Shown: positions 27,716 to 37,760, counted from the first letter of the stretch. The stretch: 64,000 nucleotides of DNA from Blattamonas nauphoetae (GCA_033064195.1 JARBJD010000240.1:1-64000), one strand, 5' to 3'. The notes: a model not told the origin generated them from the sequence alone. Numbers and translations: made by a program.

Positions 27716-27844
27716 AGATGATCGAGTATGAACCACCGCGAAATGGTCGGTACGTGAATGATGACGTACCACAATCATCAAATTCAAAAATTCAATTCAA
27801 AGGTTTATAAATAAATGTAAATCCAGTTTTTTATTTATACAGAA

Positions 27845-28144
27845 ATGGCACCAGGTTGGTTCTCAAAATTAGCAGGAGTCGGTAAAACTATTCTCAGAAT
27901 TGGAGCACCATTTTTGAATCTCATTCACTTCGTTGGCCCAGTGATTTTCAAGATTGCACAGACAGGTGTGGAGATGATTCCGGATGTGAAATCGGATCAG
28001 CAAATCCATGCAGAAAAGTTTGCACAATATGAGCAAGCAATCAATGAAGGAAACACTGCAGTTGCAAACAAACTCAGAGAAGAAATACTGAGATTGGAAG
28101 AAAAGCTGAAACCAAAAGCGAAGAAAAAGTTGAAAAGGAAATAA
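27845..28144 (+). CDS. Small amphipathic virion-type protein (99 aa)
   Basis: Intact homologue of 355-657: MAPGWFSKL, a hydrophobic segment (ILRIGAPFLNLIHFVGPVIF), a charged helix (QYEQAINEGNTAVANKLRE) and a lysine-rich C-terminus. It is conserved between copies despite decay elsewhere. A TTTTTTATTTAT block precedes the ATG. The role is unknown; a membrane-active or DNA-associated virion component is a guess from the amphipathic plus basic layout and its place next to the capsid gene. Confidence 0.75.
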   Translation: MAPGWFSKLAGVGKTILRIGAPFLNLIHFVGPVIFKIAQTGVEMIPDVKSDQQIHAEKFAQYEQAINEGNTAVANKLREEILRLEEKLKPKAKKKLKRK

Positions 28145-28155
28145 GCAAAAAGGAC

Positions 28156-28167
28156 TTTTTTATTTTT
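28156..28167 (+). promoter_or_regulatory. T-rich start-proximal motif of capsid gene B
   Basis: An exact TTTTTTATTTTT, 6 bp before the ATG at 28174 (GTTAAAATG), as before the capsid gene of copy A. Confidence 0.6.
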
Positions 28168-28173
28168 GTTAAA

Positions 28174-30042
28174 ATGAACTCACACATTACTCATCTGACA
28201 AACAAAAGACATGGAGCATCAACATTGACTGGCAATAGCACAGGATCAATAAAGTACACCAGAGATGATATTGGTCAAATCCAACAGCAATTCATGTCAG
28301 AACATCACGTCAATTTCCTTTTGAACGATGGCGCACACAGCACTTCCATCGAAGAGTTGAAAGCATCGGAGAACTCTCGCTTCTACAAAGGACAGAAAAT
28401 AATCATTCCACTCACTGGCAATCAGGATATCTGTCAAATCGATGATTCATTCATTACTTTCACAATGACAGCAACACTGAAAGTCAATAATTGGCAGACA
28501 ACTTCAGGTAAAGTTGGATCGTTCATGAATGAGAGGATATTCATCTTCGTTGGACTCAAGCATTCGGCATCAATCTTTAGTAGGTTCACAGTTCTTCACA
28601 ACAATCAGAGAATCACGAGCATAGCAAACAATGACGTGTCGATGGAATCACATATCTACAACATGATCAAACCAAAGAGTCAATTGGAGAACCGAAAACA
28701 CTCACATACACCTTGGCAAAATGCTTGGACACACGATGAATCTGTCGCTGGTGTCTATATTCCACTTTCGGATTTCACAACAACGTATGGAAGCGGTGTT
28801 TTCAAAGATACCATTGATGTGCCAATTCGTGTGTCAATAAACCTTGAAGATCTTCTCATTGTCTCAGGGATGACTGACTATCCAAGATGTCTCTTTGGTG
28901 ATTTGAAATTGAGTGTGTACATCAATGAAGATGCGTTCGTTTGCTGTCCTGTGAATCCTGAACTCACTTTCAAAAATACTCTATCATCAATTGTAGTTGG
29001 GACTAAAGCAGCACCGCCAATAAAAACATCAATTGCCGATTGCATTAAACATCGTCCATTCTTTCTGAACAATCTTGTCACATCATGCACCAAGAACTTC
29101 GTTCAGATTGGTCAATCATTTCTACAACCAACTGTGACTCAAGACATCTACTTTAATTCCGCTGGCGTTGTGGCTACTGAACCAGAATATGTAGATCAGT
29201 ACATTTCCCTCAACATCACTGATTATCGCGTTGATGATGTATATTGGATGAGTGCAGGATACAAAATGAAAGAAATCGCGAAAGAGAGTCTCAGGAATAT
29301 GTACACAAATCGTCCAGGAACGATCCCAGCAGAGAGAATATCGTTCTATCCATTTCAAAAGACACCGACTACACAAGGAATTGATTGCACACAGCAGATG
29401 GTACTCACTAATGCAAAGGATATTATGTTACTGTTTCGTCACTACGATAATGAAGTCACCTGTTTCCACAATCCAATGCAGAAGGATCTTCGTGTGAATC
29501 TACTCAACAAGTACTATCCGGATAATCCGACAACCACTATTGGAGCTCGCTTCTATCAGTTCGCAATATCGACTCTCAATCTTGATTCGTACCTTGCTGT
29601 TCCTGATGATTTGGAGCGATCACTGACAGATTCTCTTGTTGAAGATAAACTCAGAAATGATATGAATTATCCAAATGAAACCATGACAAGAGTGCGACCA
29701 ATTCATGACAATACTGACTTCCTTTTGTGCTTCTCAACTCAACGAAGTGGATGTCCAACAAACTGTAATGATTCCATCAGTTCCAAAGGTCAGAATGTTC
29801 CTGTCACGTTGAGATCACAACCAATATATCAAGGCAATCTCGACACATACTACAATGTGTACAATCCAAGTCAAAGTGGTGGTGATATGACAACATTTAC
29901 TCATCCTCCAGCACCGATTCTAGCAACAACTGCAACCACGTGGTGGGTCTTACGATTCAGCAATGACGTTCCTATTGTTGAGTATTATCCAAATCACACG
30001 TTGAAAGCTTTACACAAAGATTTAGGGATTATCCCAAATTGA
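28174..30042 (+). CDS. Candidate major capsid protein (double jelly-roll), 622 aa
   Basis: This is the largest structural-type gene in the element, of the usual size for Maverick hexon-like capsid proteins. The N-terminal half shows the pattern of a jelly-roll: IIIPLTGNQDICQIDDSF, then FIFVGLKHSASIFSRFTVLH, HTPWQNAWTHDESVAGVYIP and LFGDLKLSVYINEDAFVCCP. A second beta-rich half starts around residue 300. The next gene (30083) repeats this pattern, supporting a duplicated capsid. The start is backed by the T-rich motif and by the matching copy A start. The family call is by pattern and gene order; structure prediction would decide. Confidence 0.72.
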   Translation: MNSHITHLTNKRHGASTLTGNSTGSIKYTRDDIGQIQQQFMSEHHVNFLLNDGAHSTSIEELKASENSRFYKGQKIIIPLTGNQDICQIDDSFITFTMTATLKVNNWQTTSGKVGSFMNERIFIFVGLKHSASIFSRFTVLHNNQRITSIANNDVSMESHIYNMIKPKSQLENRKHSHTPWQNAWTHDESVAGVYIPLSDFTTTYGSGVFKDTIDVPIRVSINLEDLLIVSGMTDYPRCLFGDLKLSVYINEDAFVCCPVNPELTFKNTLSSIVVGTKAAPPIKTSIADCIKHRPFFLNNLVTSCTKNFVQIGQSFLQPTVTQDIYFNSAGVVATEPEYVDQYISLNITDYRVDDVYWMSAGYKMKEIAKESLRNMYTNRPGTIPAERISFYPFQKTPTTQGIDCTQQMVLTNAKDIMLLFRHYDNEVTCFHNPMQKDLRVNLLNKYYPDNPTTTIGARFYQFAISTLNLDSYLAVPDDLERSLTDSLVEDKLRNDMNYPNETMTRVRPIHDNTDFLLCFSTQRSGCPTNCNDSISSKGQNVPVTLRSQPIYQGNLDTYYNVYNPSQSGGDMTTFTHPPAPILATTATTWWVLRFSNDVPIVEYYPNHTLKALHKDLGIIPN

Positions 30043-30064
30043 AAAGTCTTGCCAACGAATTGTA

Positions 30065-30076
30065 TTTTTTATTTTT
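30065..30076 (+). promoter_or_regulatory. T-rich start-proximal motif
   Basis: An exact TTTTTTATTTTT, 6 bp before the ATG at 30083 (CTATAAATG). Confidence 0.55.
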
Positions 30077-30082
30077 CTATAA

Positions 30083-31789
30083 ATGAGAAGCATAAGAGCA
30101 AATCATTCCAAACCAACATCAACATTGATTGAGCAAATCGAAGTGCAATCATACTTGCCGAAACAATGTGATTCAGAGCCGCACAAGTTTTCAATTCAGG
30201 AAGTGCATCCAACAAATCCTCCAATGCCATGTAGAATTGGAGATGAAATTGAAGTTCCATTGTCGTATGACGGTCATGATGTGACTGACTTTTCGAAGAG
30301 TCATCTTCGAATAGATCTAACGATTACTGTACCAGTGACTAAACCAAGAGATTCAACACCGACTGAGAGAGCTGGATTGTACGGAATGTTCTTCGGATTC
30401 AAATCATCATCAGATGCAATTCGAGACATGAGACTCGTTGATAGTCAAGGAAATATCATTGACAATACACTTCAGAATAATCATGTTCACGAGTCATTTC
30501 TGTATCACACTTTCAAGTCACAAGAAGAGAAAAACAACATGAAGCATTGTTACAGTCTTTGGGAAAATGTTCAGAGAATGGATCACAGTGTCTGTGGATT
30601 CTACTATGCTCCATTATATAAGAGAGTTTCAGATTTACCAGAAACAATCACAAGAACGATTCCACTGGTTATTCCGTTTGTAAATTTACTTCCACTGAGC
30701 ACTTTTGATCAGTATCCCAATTCAATCTTTGGTTATCTACGTTTGAGATTTCATTAAACGACTGATTCACTCGTGTATTGTCCAATTCGACCATCAACTG
30801 TCATTCGAAAATCACTACAAGATACATCTGATGTTGCCCCTACATCGGCACAGAATGATGTAGGTCAATCTCGAATGCAATTAATGCATGACGGAGAATT
30901 CAGCGTTTTAACTCAAGAATTTACTCAAATAGGAAATCCAGTGAACCAATACAATGAGTTTTCAAATCAATCAACAACCGGAGTTGTAGCAACTACTTCT
31001 TTCATTTCTTCCACTTCGACAGTTCTCAATTCAAGTGTGGATAAAGCTTCTTCAATCTGCTACGGATATGAAATGACAGAAGCAACAAAACAATCGCTGA
31101 TAAACACATATTCAAAGACTTTGTATGTGCTCAAAGCAGAAAGAATTGACACACAATCATTTCAATCAAAAGCTAATGCAATGGGAGTTCGATCAAACAT
31201 CAGTATCAAACTCAACAATCTCATGAATCTAATGTGCTTATTCCCCGATAGACCAAATGAATGTACTGTCTTCAGAAATCCTCACTACATTGGTCAATTC
31301 GAAATGCTTGGAACCAACTTTCCTAATTTCCCAATGTCAACCATCTCACCAGAGTTCTAACAAATGATGATGGTGAATGGTGATTTTATTGGATGTTCGG
31401 CAACACAAGAGTTTGAAAATTCCATTTGTGAACCTCGCACTATTAAATACATGTACCAAGAAGTTGATAGAGTAGGATTGAGAAGAAGAGCAGCAACAGA
31501 TGCAACTTCATTCACGTTTATGGTGCCCACAGATCGAAGTGAAATTGCAGGTGGTGAAGAAGGAATCTCGACAGCAGAATCAGTCAACATTGTCTTCAGA
31601 GGAACCCCAATCAATCAGGAATTTGATGCATATTTCTTATCAACCACGGAAGGACCTCCTCCACCGACATTGGCATTACATCAAGCTACATACTGGTTGT
31701 TCTGGATTGAAAATGGACAACCACGAGTGCGATATGTCATTGATCGTCGACTCCAAGAAGCATATGAAGAAGTGAAGAGAGGGTATTAA
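30083..31789 (+). pseudogene. Second capsid-like protein, two in-frame TAA codons
   Basis: One frame of 569 codons is interrupted by TAA at 30755-30757 and 31358-31360. The N-terminal half parallels the upstream capsid: GMFFGFKSSSDAIRDMRLVD, HCYSLWENVQRMDHSVCGFY and SIFGYLRLRFH then SLVYCPIRP line up with the corresponding capsid strands. The C-terminal half ends near LALHQATYWLFWIENGQPRV, like the capsid's TTATTWWVLRFSND. The frame is kept for over 500 codons, so the stops are probably recent. It may be a minor or alternative capsid subunit. No counterpart is visible in copy A because the window ends. Confidence 0.75.
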
Positions 31790-31818
31790 ATCGTAGATTT
31801 TATTTTTGTTTAAAAGCA

Positions 31819-32229
31819 ATGGTCAAACGTTATTTCTCAATTCAAAATTCTCACACTGCTCAACTCCCTCCTGATTTTACCAATTCTCGAAATCAAAAAT
31901 GCATCCACTTTCTTGACTGTAAACTCATCCATGTGAAGGAAGAAAGTGATGATGTATCAACGATTTTCTCCAAAGATATTCCTCAGAACTTCACCATTCA
32001 TGGTGATTGGATTCAAACAGATGCATGGAATGATTCATATGTTGCTTTCTGTAATGAACAGATTGCGAAGCGAAAGAAATGGGAATGAACTACTCGACAA
32101 TCAATTGTGAAGATCTGGTTCAAAGACAGTTCAGGTGAATCAGTTGAAATGAATACTTCAGAAACTATCAATGGAAAAATAATCAAAGAGTATTGTGAAT
32201 TTCTAGTTGATCTATTGCTGGAGTACTAA
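31819..32229 (+). pseudogene. Last Maverick gene, 137 codons with one in-frame TGA
   Basis: It starts MVKRYFSIQNSHTAQLPPDF after a TTTTATTTTTG block. TGA occurs at 32086-32088 after AKRKKWE, and the same frame continues with QSIVKIWFKDSSGES to LVDLLLEY-TAA. The alternating hydrophobic pattern suggests a small beta-rich protein, possibly a virion component, but no family is recognised. It is the last gene before the element boundary. Confidence 0.6.
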
Positions 32230-32356
32230 TGAAAAAATCATAAATGAATTGTGAAGTGTTGTTCCAGCTTTCATCTTGATTCTTTCATCTTTGCTGTGAC
32301 TTCTTTCAGCTTCTTCATTCATTCAATTTTTCAAGTTTGTTTGATTGTACCGTAGG

Positions 32357-32395
32357 ACTCTCACCCTGTGAGGGCTCGAAGTCTCTAACTGAGAC
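32357..32395 (+). repeat. Palindromic mini-element in repeat R
   Basis: Flanked by AC on both sides (39 bp including both). The 11431 copy of the repeat has a single AC and no insert. The core is GAGGGCTCGAAGTCTC. Confidence 0.85.
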
Positions 32396-32640
32396 AACCC
32401 GATACTCCTTTGGGGATCATTCTATCGTGATCCTACTCTATGACTACTGCTGGCGAATTCCTTGAAGGATTAAGGTCTTGGGTGGGCATGATTTACGGTC
32501 ACATTTAAGTGAAGCCCACATGAACCCCGGGGACAATCTTTCGATCATCCGTCTCCAATCCAACCTTCAATTCGTTCCACGCAGTAGTCACGAGGGCACC
32601 ATTTTGCCTGAGTATCTTGGATATTACGTCGAGGTATCAT

Positions 32641-32678
32641 ACTCTCACCCTGTGAGGGTTCGAAGCCTCTGGCGAGAC
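32641..32678 (+). repeat. Palindromic mini-element in repeat R, clean empty site at 38411
   Basis: Copy 3 of the repeat reads TTTCATACTTCAAC, while here the AC is duplicated around a 36-bp insert. The insert sequence is identical to the one at 781-815. Confidence 0.9.
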
Positions 32679-32765
32679 TTCAACTTGTCATTCAATCATT
32701 CATCATTCAAGTCTTCATCGTTCAATCGTTCATCATTTCCTTTATCAAGTTTGTACGAGTGTCCT

Positions 32766-32893
32766 ATAGACAACCCGATACTCCTTTGGGGATGGCTTTC
32801 CCTTCGGTCAAGCCATACACAACTGGGCTCGTCTCCCAGTCTCTAGTGAGATGGTCTGACCGACCCGGTATAAAGAATAGTATGGGTGGTCAA
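32766..32893 (+). repeat. Arm of a dispersed inverted repeat
   Basis: It begins with the left edge of repeat R, then a stretch with GGCTTTCCCTTCGGTCAAGC, CTCGTCTCCCAGTCTCTAG and ACCCGGTATAAAGAATAG. This reappears in reverse complement at 37889-37945 and 38106-38178. Confidence 0.7.
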
Positions 32894-32899
32894 GATCAA

Positions 32900-35040
32900 A
32901 CGTTACAACAACATTTTTCACACATTGTCGTCGCGAATCGTAAAACTATTTTTCCTTAATGCCAAAAACAACCGCGTTGATGTAGTGTAGACTAGGATTA
33001 AGACTGCTATTCGACATTCCCTGTCGAATCTTCAATCCAATCACAGTCCAGTTTGACAGCAAAACTGCGTCCCAGTTCAAAGGATATTGCATAGTGTTAT
33101 CATCAGGAAGGCGCTACCACATCAAATTGCCGATATTTGAAATTGTTAGGAAACACTGACGACTATGAATCCAATAGATTTTCGTCTCAACAAACTAAGC
33201 AATAAGGTCAAGATCCTATCATACTATAGGGGATCGATGATTGAGCTGCAATTACTGTCAGATAGCACTTCTTAGCGTTTCTTCACAGAAAACCGAAGGG
33301 CTGCCGCATGCCCTCAACATCGTCTATACATGGACACGTTCGCGACGACGAGGAGATCAGATCTCCCATCAAAGGACGGGATCAACGGATCAGCGTTGAT
33401 ATCGACAAATCGAGATCTCTACGCCAATCTTCACAACGTCAAAACTCGGACCAGTCAACAGTTCCAGTTCAGCGTTGGAAGACGTTATTTCCATCAACTC
33501 TATAGCCAACCGAAGGATGAGATCATCTTAAAGGAACCAGGAAGTTATTATTGCATACTGTTAGAAGACTTCAGAAGCATGTCTGTCAATGCCTTCAACA
33601 AGCAAGGTTATCAATTCAATGAAGAGGAGACCACATTCAACGAGCTCAATTCGACAATATTGGGATTTTGAAGCATGAGAACATTCACGCTACGTCATTC
33701 AAGAGCGCCCGTCCGACACCACCGACCATTCGCTCTTCTGGACGCTATTCGAGTCTGCCTTTCTGGTTGTACAACAAGGAAGCAAGTTCAAGTTGAAAGA
33801 ATCACCGAACTCAAATTATGGATCACCATACTTACCAGATTAAGTGACTGAATACCCAACGCCCACCCCACGCCTAGCGATAGCAAAGAGGGAAGATTCA
33901 GAGAAAAAAGACGAGACAAGATATATGGAGCGGGAAAAGTTTGGGAAAGACTCGCTCGGGGAAGGATATTTACACTGGTCAATCGAACTCATCGGGGGGG
34001 ACAGAACGCAAGCGCTACAATTCGCATGGAGTTGAAACCACCAATGCTGACTCACCTTCCGATTTAATTGAGGTAATCATGAATCGATATTCGAGGGCAG
34101 GGAGATGAAGAAGGGGAGAGGGGACGGACATAGGAGACGGGATAGAGAGGAGAGGAGTAAATGACAGAGGGGAATGTTTCATCAATATTAATCAAACCAA
34201 AGGAAACGACAGGGAATGAAAGAACTGACAAGATCGATTGACAACGGGTCTAGTGGAGGCATACTGTTCTCCAATCTATTTCACACATCGCACTATCTCG
34301 AATCGCGAACCCGCGGATGAGGAAATTCACCATTCTTGGCAATTGGTTCCATAGAAGGAACGATATGGAGGAAGGGAAGTGTCTCCTAGAAAAGGACAAC
34401 AGCAAGGTGGACGGTCGAACAAACGAATCACACTTCACCATTCGACAAATGTTCTCACCCGGAAGCGACCACATAGGACATCATCACTTTCGGTCTGATC
34501 AAGTATCAAGTTGCATATCCGCAGCAGAGGTGCCAGAACTAACAGGAACAGGTCGTGGAAGATTGGATCGGAACAAGACTTGATTCCATACAAGGGTCAG
34601 ATGGCTGAATACGGAGGCAGCACTTCCCAATGTGAACGAGGGCCATGGTCTGTATCACCAGCTGTATCCACTCCACAGGATCAATCTGGTCGACAATCAG
34701 AAATACAGACCACTTCAATATTGAAGAAAGGAGATTTGTCGGATGTCATTCGACTCTAAGTAGCTGTCCTCACCTTTCGGCGTTCCTCAGAAAGAAGCAG
34801 CTGGGATCTTCCTCGACACAGAATTTGTGTGGGGTTGTCACGATGGACGGTTGTCGATTGAGGACACTACAATATCTTGAGATCGGCACTATCGGCTCCA
34901 AATTCAGGGAATGGTGCCGGATCATCATCACTGCCACTTCAAAGAGGTCAGGCTCAGAAGGCGAAACGTTTCCACTCTCGCAAGAGCCCCTCTCGGCACA
35001 CGCTACCACTGTCACAGTTACGTTGGCAAAGGTCACCGCC
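32900..35040. other. 2.1 kb without recognisable genes
   Basis: Short open frames only (for example 33330-33671), none with recognised motifs, signal peptide or support from a second copy. Composition is mixed. It may be decayed surface-protein DNA like the stretch that follows. Confidence 0.4.
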
Positions 35041-35049
35041 AGCCCAACA

Positions 35050-36070
35050 ACGAGAATGAAGTGAGGCTGTCGTCTTTCGAGTGTGGAGTTGGAGAAAGCG
35101 AAGGAACACACGCTGACACTTGTTGGACAAGACGCAGCTCAAGAGACACTGACTCGCGAAGTGACAACACAACATCTGAAGGGATTGGAGTGCGGGATGA
35201 AGTGTTGTATCCATTTAAGACAGACACAACTCGACGAGGTCAAAAGATGAAATTTAAAGTGTTGTACAAGGTGACATCGCTGAAAGCGACAGGTCGATCG
35301 AATTCGGTTCAAGTTGGATCAGTTGGAGTTCAGATGCCTGTCGAGCCAGTCCGCTTGACGAAGATCGAAGTGGATGACGAGACAGAGACATCAATCAGAC
35401 TTGTTGTGACAAGCTCAGGATTCGTAACAAAAGAAACTTACACTGTTGAAGTGTCTGGAGTTTTGACAGGAAGTGAGTCAGAGGAAGCTCACACACGGAC
35501 ATTCACAGTTCTTGCCTCTGGTGGGACATCGGCATCATCGTCCCCACTCATTCACTCCGACTCGTAGTCAACATCGGTACATTTTTAGGCCAACATACAC
35601 AGGAATGAAGATTGACAAGGGGACAGGTTCAACCTCGGGCTCAGTGGAGAAAAGTAGCACAGAAGTGACTATTCATTTTGAAGGAACAGACGGTGAAGAT
35701 GGAGAAGCTATTATCTCGCTCCAAGAAGGATCGTCGTATTGGAAAGAATGGAGAGTCTCAAAGGATTTGGGATTTGGGATCAGATCTGGAATAAATCGAA
35801 GGGAAAGACATGGAATGTGAAAGAAGTGAAGAGTTTGCATGAGAGCACACTATCGATTGAGGTCGACCGTCCTGTCTCGTTCACGATTCCACCATTGGCT
35901 CAATTATTTCTGAGATTGAAGTGAGTGATCTGTTGGGCCCCAACAAAAGGGAAAGTGGCATCGTCTTACGATGAGGAGTTGGATACTGGGAAGGGATACA
36001 CGCTGACATTGGTAGAACAAGACGCAGCGGAAGAAACACTGTCTCGAGAAGAATCAACATCGCAATCTCA
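35050..36070 (+). pseudogene. Decayed surface-protein repeat domains
   Basis: Pieces of a beta-sandwich repeat protein appear in different frames: EHTLTLVGQDAAQETLTRE near 35100 and YTLTLVEQDAAEETLSREE near 35997 are two copies of one module. Between them lie KVTSLKATGRSNSV, EPVRLTKIEVDDETET and KETYTVEVSGVLTGSE. Frame changes and stops separate the pieces, so this is a relic. The style fits the repeat parts of the large beta-helix proteins further right; that relation is inferred. Confidence 0.5.
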
Positions 36071-36079
36071 CGAAGACTC

Positions 36080-37060
36080 GACACAGGGAGCATGCCAATC
36101 GAATCACATAGCGTATTCCGATTTGTTGAATAGGAGGAGACATGTCAGCCAGATTGATAGCGTCAAGTGGGAAAGGTGAAGGAGTGATCCTCGCTCTTAA
36201 TGGAGATGAGGATAGAAATGAACCCTCCCGGGCGAGGGAGAGAAAGGGGATGAAGGAGAAGTGATGGAGGAGGGAGTGTGGTGGATGAGAAAACAATCGA
36301 AAACGATTCATTTCCAGAGAACGCTGAGTCAACGAAAGACATCATGAAAGGGATAGGATGAGTGTTGAAGGGCACGAAATGATGGGAAAGCTGACCAGAG
36401 GATTTTTGGAAGGATCTCCCAAATAGAGTGATAGCCGCTCGGGTTCAAAGCACTGAATCTGATGAGTTCGGGAGTTAAGATTGGTGGATGGTTGACGCAT
36501 GCGATGTGTAGGAGGAAAACGCAAGAAGGCTGTAACCGTCTCTCTCGTTCAAAGACGTCGGGGTGGAGCAGATAGATCCACATTATTCGGAAAAAGGAGA
36601 GGAGGGTCGGAGTTGAAGGAATTTCTCTTGGGAGGAGGATCGAGTGGTGATTATGAGAAGAGATGAGGGAATATCTCTGATGAGGAGAGTCTAGCGATGA
36701 TTTTGAAGGGAGGTGAAGGTAATAGAAATGGTGGGAGAGCAAGGGGCGTGGGAAGGAAAGGAATCAAGACAGGTTATCATCATGAATGGGTGAGAGGATG
36801 TGAAGGGGCAACATACTCGCAGCCAATCCTCAGGCGGAGAAAAAGGATCGTCTCCCCGAAGAACTGGGTGGCAGTCGCTCTGGGAAAGCTCCCGTCGCGA
36901 GTCACGGTCCTAAGTGGGAATAGTTTGAACAGCTGAGGAGATCCCTCAAAGACGAACTGCATGTTGCCTTTTTGGACATGATCCAAAAAGGAGAATGATA
37001 GAGTAAAGAGAAAGGATGTGGGAGTTAGTGTAGGATAGAGAATGGAATCAGAACAGGAAT
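36080..37060. other. 1 kb without recognisable genes
   Basis: Purine-rich plus strand, with low-complexity Ser/Pro/His reading on the minus strand. Nothing here could be supported as coding or structured. Confidence 0.4.
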
Positions 37061-37074
37061 CAGAATGAGGAGAG

Positions 37075-37760
37075 TGGGATGCGGAGTCTCGCTTCGGCTG
37101 GAGACATCGCACTGCTCTTCGTTACATTGATCTGAGAGAGAGAGAAAGAAATACGAGAGTGGGATGCGAGATGGCTCGCTACGGCTTGAGCCTTCGCACC
37201 GCTCTTCGTCGCATTGATTCTGAGAGAGAGGGAGAGAGAGATGAAGATGAGAGTGGGTTGCGGAGTCTCGCTTCGGCTGGAGACATCGCACTGCTCTTCG
37301 TCGCATTGATTCTGAGAGAGAGGGAGAGAGAGATGAAGATGAGAGTGGGTTGCGAAGTCTCGCTTCGGCTGGAGACATCGCACTGCTCTTCGTCGCATTG
37401 ATTCTGAGAGAGAGGGAGAGAGAGATGAAGATGAGAGTGGGTTGCGGAGTCTCGCTTCGGCTGGAGACATCGCACTGCTCTTCGTCGCATTGATTCTGAG
37501 AGAGAGGGAGAGAGAGATGAAGATGAGAGTGGGTTGCGAAGTCTCGCTTCGGCTGGAGACATCGCACTGCTCTTCGTCGCATTGATTCTGAGAGAGAGGG
37601 AGAGAGAGATGAAGATGAGAGTGGGTTGCGAAGTCTCGCTTCGGCTGGAGACATCGCACTGCTCTTCGTCGCATTGATTCTGAGAGAGAGGGAGAGAGAT
37701 GAAGATGAGAGTGGGTTGCGGAGTCTCGCTTCGGCTGGAGACATCGCACTGTACATCGTT
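37075..37760 (+). repeat. 92-bp tandem repeat array
   Basis: The anchor GCATTGATTCTGAGAGAG recurs at 37211, 37303, 37395, 37487, 37579 and 37671, exactly 92 bp apart, with more diverged units at the left. Each unit has a GAGA-rich half and a half with TCTCGCTTCGGCTGGAGA. The minus strand is open in all three frames across the array because the unit lacks stops. Confidence 0.92.

Larger units (their letters stand above)
27589..27810 (+). pseudogene. C-terminal half of MAPGSF gene with two mini-elements
   Basis: It encodes MMDSYQQSKAMNQSQ and ends EYEPPRNGRYVNDD through SSNSKIQFKGL, matching the second half of the 26817 gene. The 5' half is missing at a hAT-like end. Two palindromic mini-elements in tandem are inserted where copy A has one, adding about 25 residues including RLDPSRGRSLAEAR. 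The frame stays open despite both inserts. Confidence 0.75.
18381..32230 (+). mobile_element. Maverick/Polinton copy B (near full gene set)
   Basis: This 14-kb element encodes polymerase, integrase, coiled-coil protein, packaging ATPase (minus strand), unknown conserved proteins, two amphipathic small proteins, a capsid protein, a second capsid-like protein and a short last gene. It is inverted relative to copy A. Terminal inverted repeats and a 6-bp target duplication were not found, so the borders are approximate. Broken genes are the integrase (frameshift), ATPase (early TAA), second capsid (two TAA) and last gene (TGA). At least six palindromic mini-elements lie within it. Confidence 0.9.
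32325..32680. repeat. Dispersed repeat R, copy 2
   Basis: It matches 11400-11622 and 38185-38425, and carries two mini-elements that the other copies lack. Confidence 0.75.

Noticed and set aside
1-32230. Adenovirus-type maturation protease in the Mavericks
   Set aside because: I looked for the His/Glu/Gln/Cys layout in the unknown conserved genes and found nothing convincing.
18299-32320. Terminal inverted repeats of Maverick B
   Set aside because: The TTTCACC repeats on the left and TTTCATC words near 32270 are in the same orientation and only weakly similar; no true inverted repeat was found.
36329-36742. Minus-strand Ser/Pro/His-rich ORF
   Set aside because: Low-complexity reading of purine-rich DNA without start context or recognisable features.
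37075-37760. CRISPR-like array
   Set aside because: The whole 92-bp unit is repeated, with no unique spacers, and the setting is eukaryotic.
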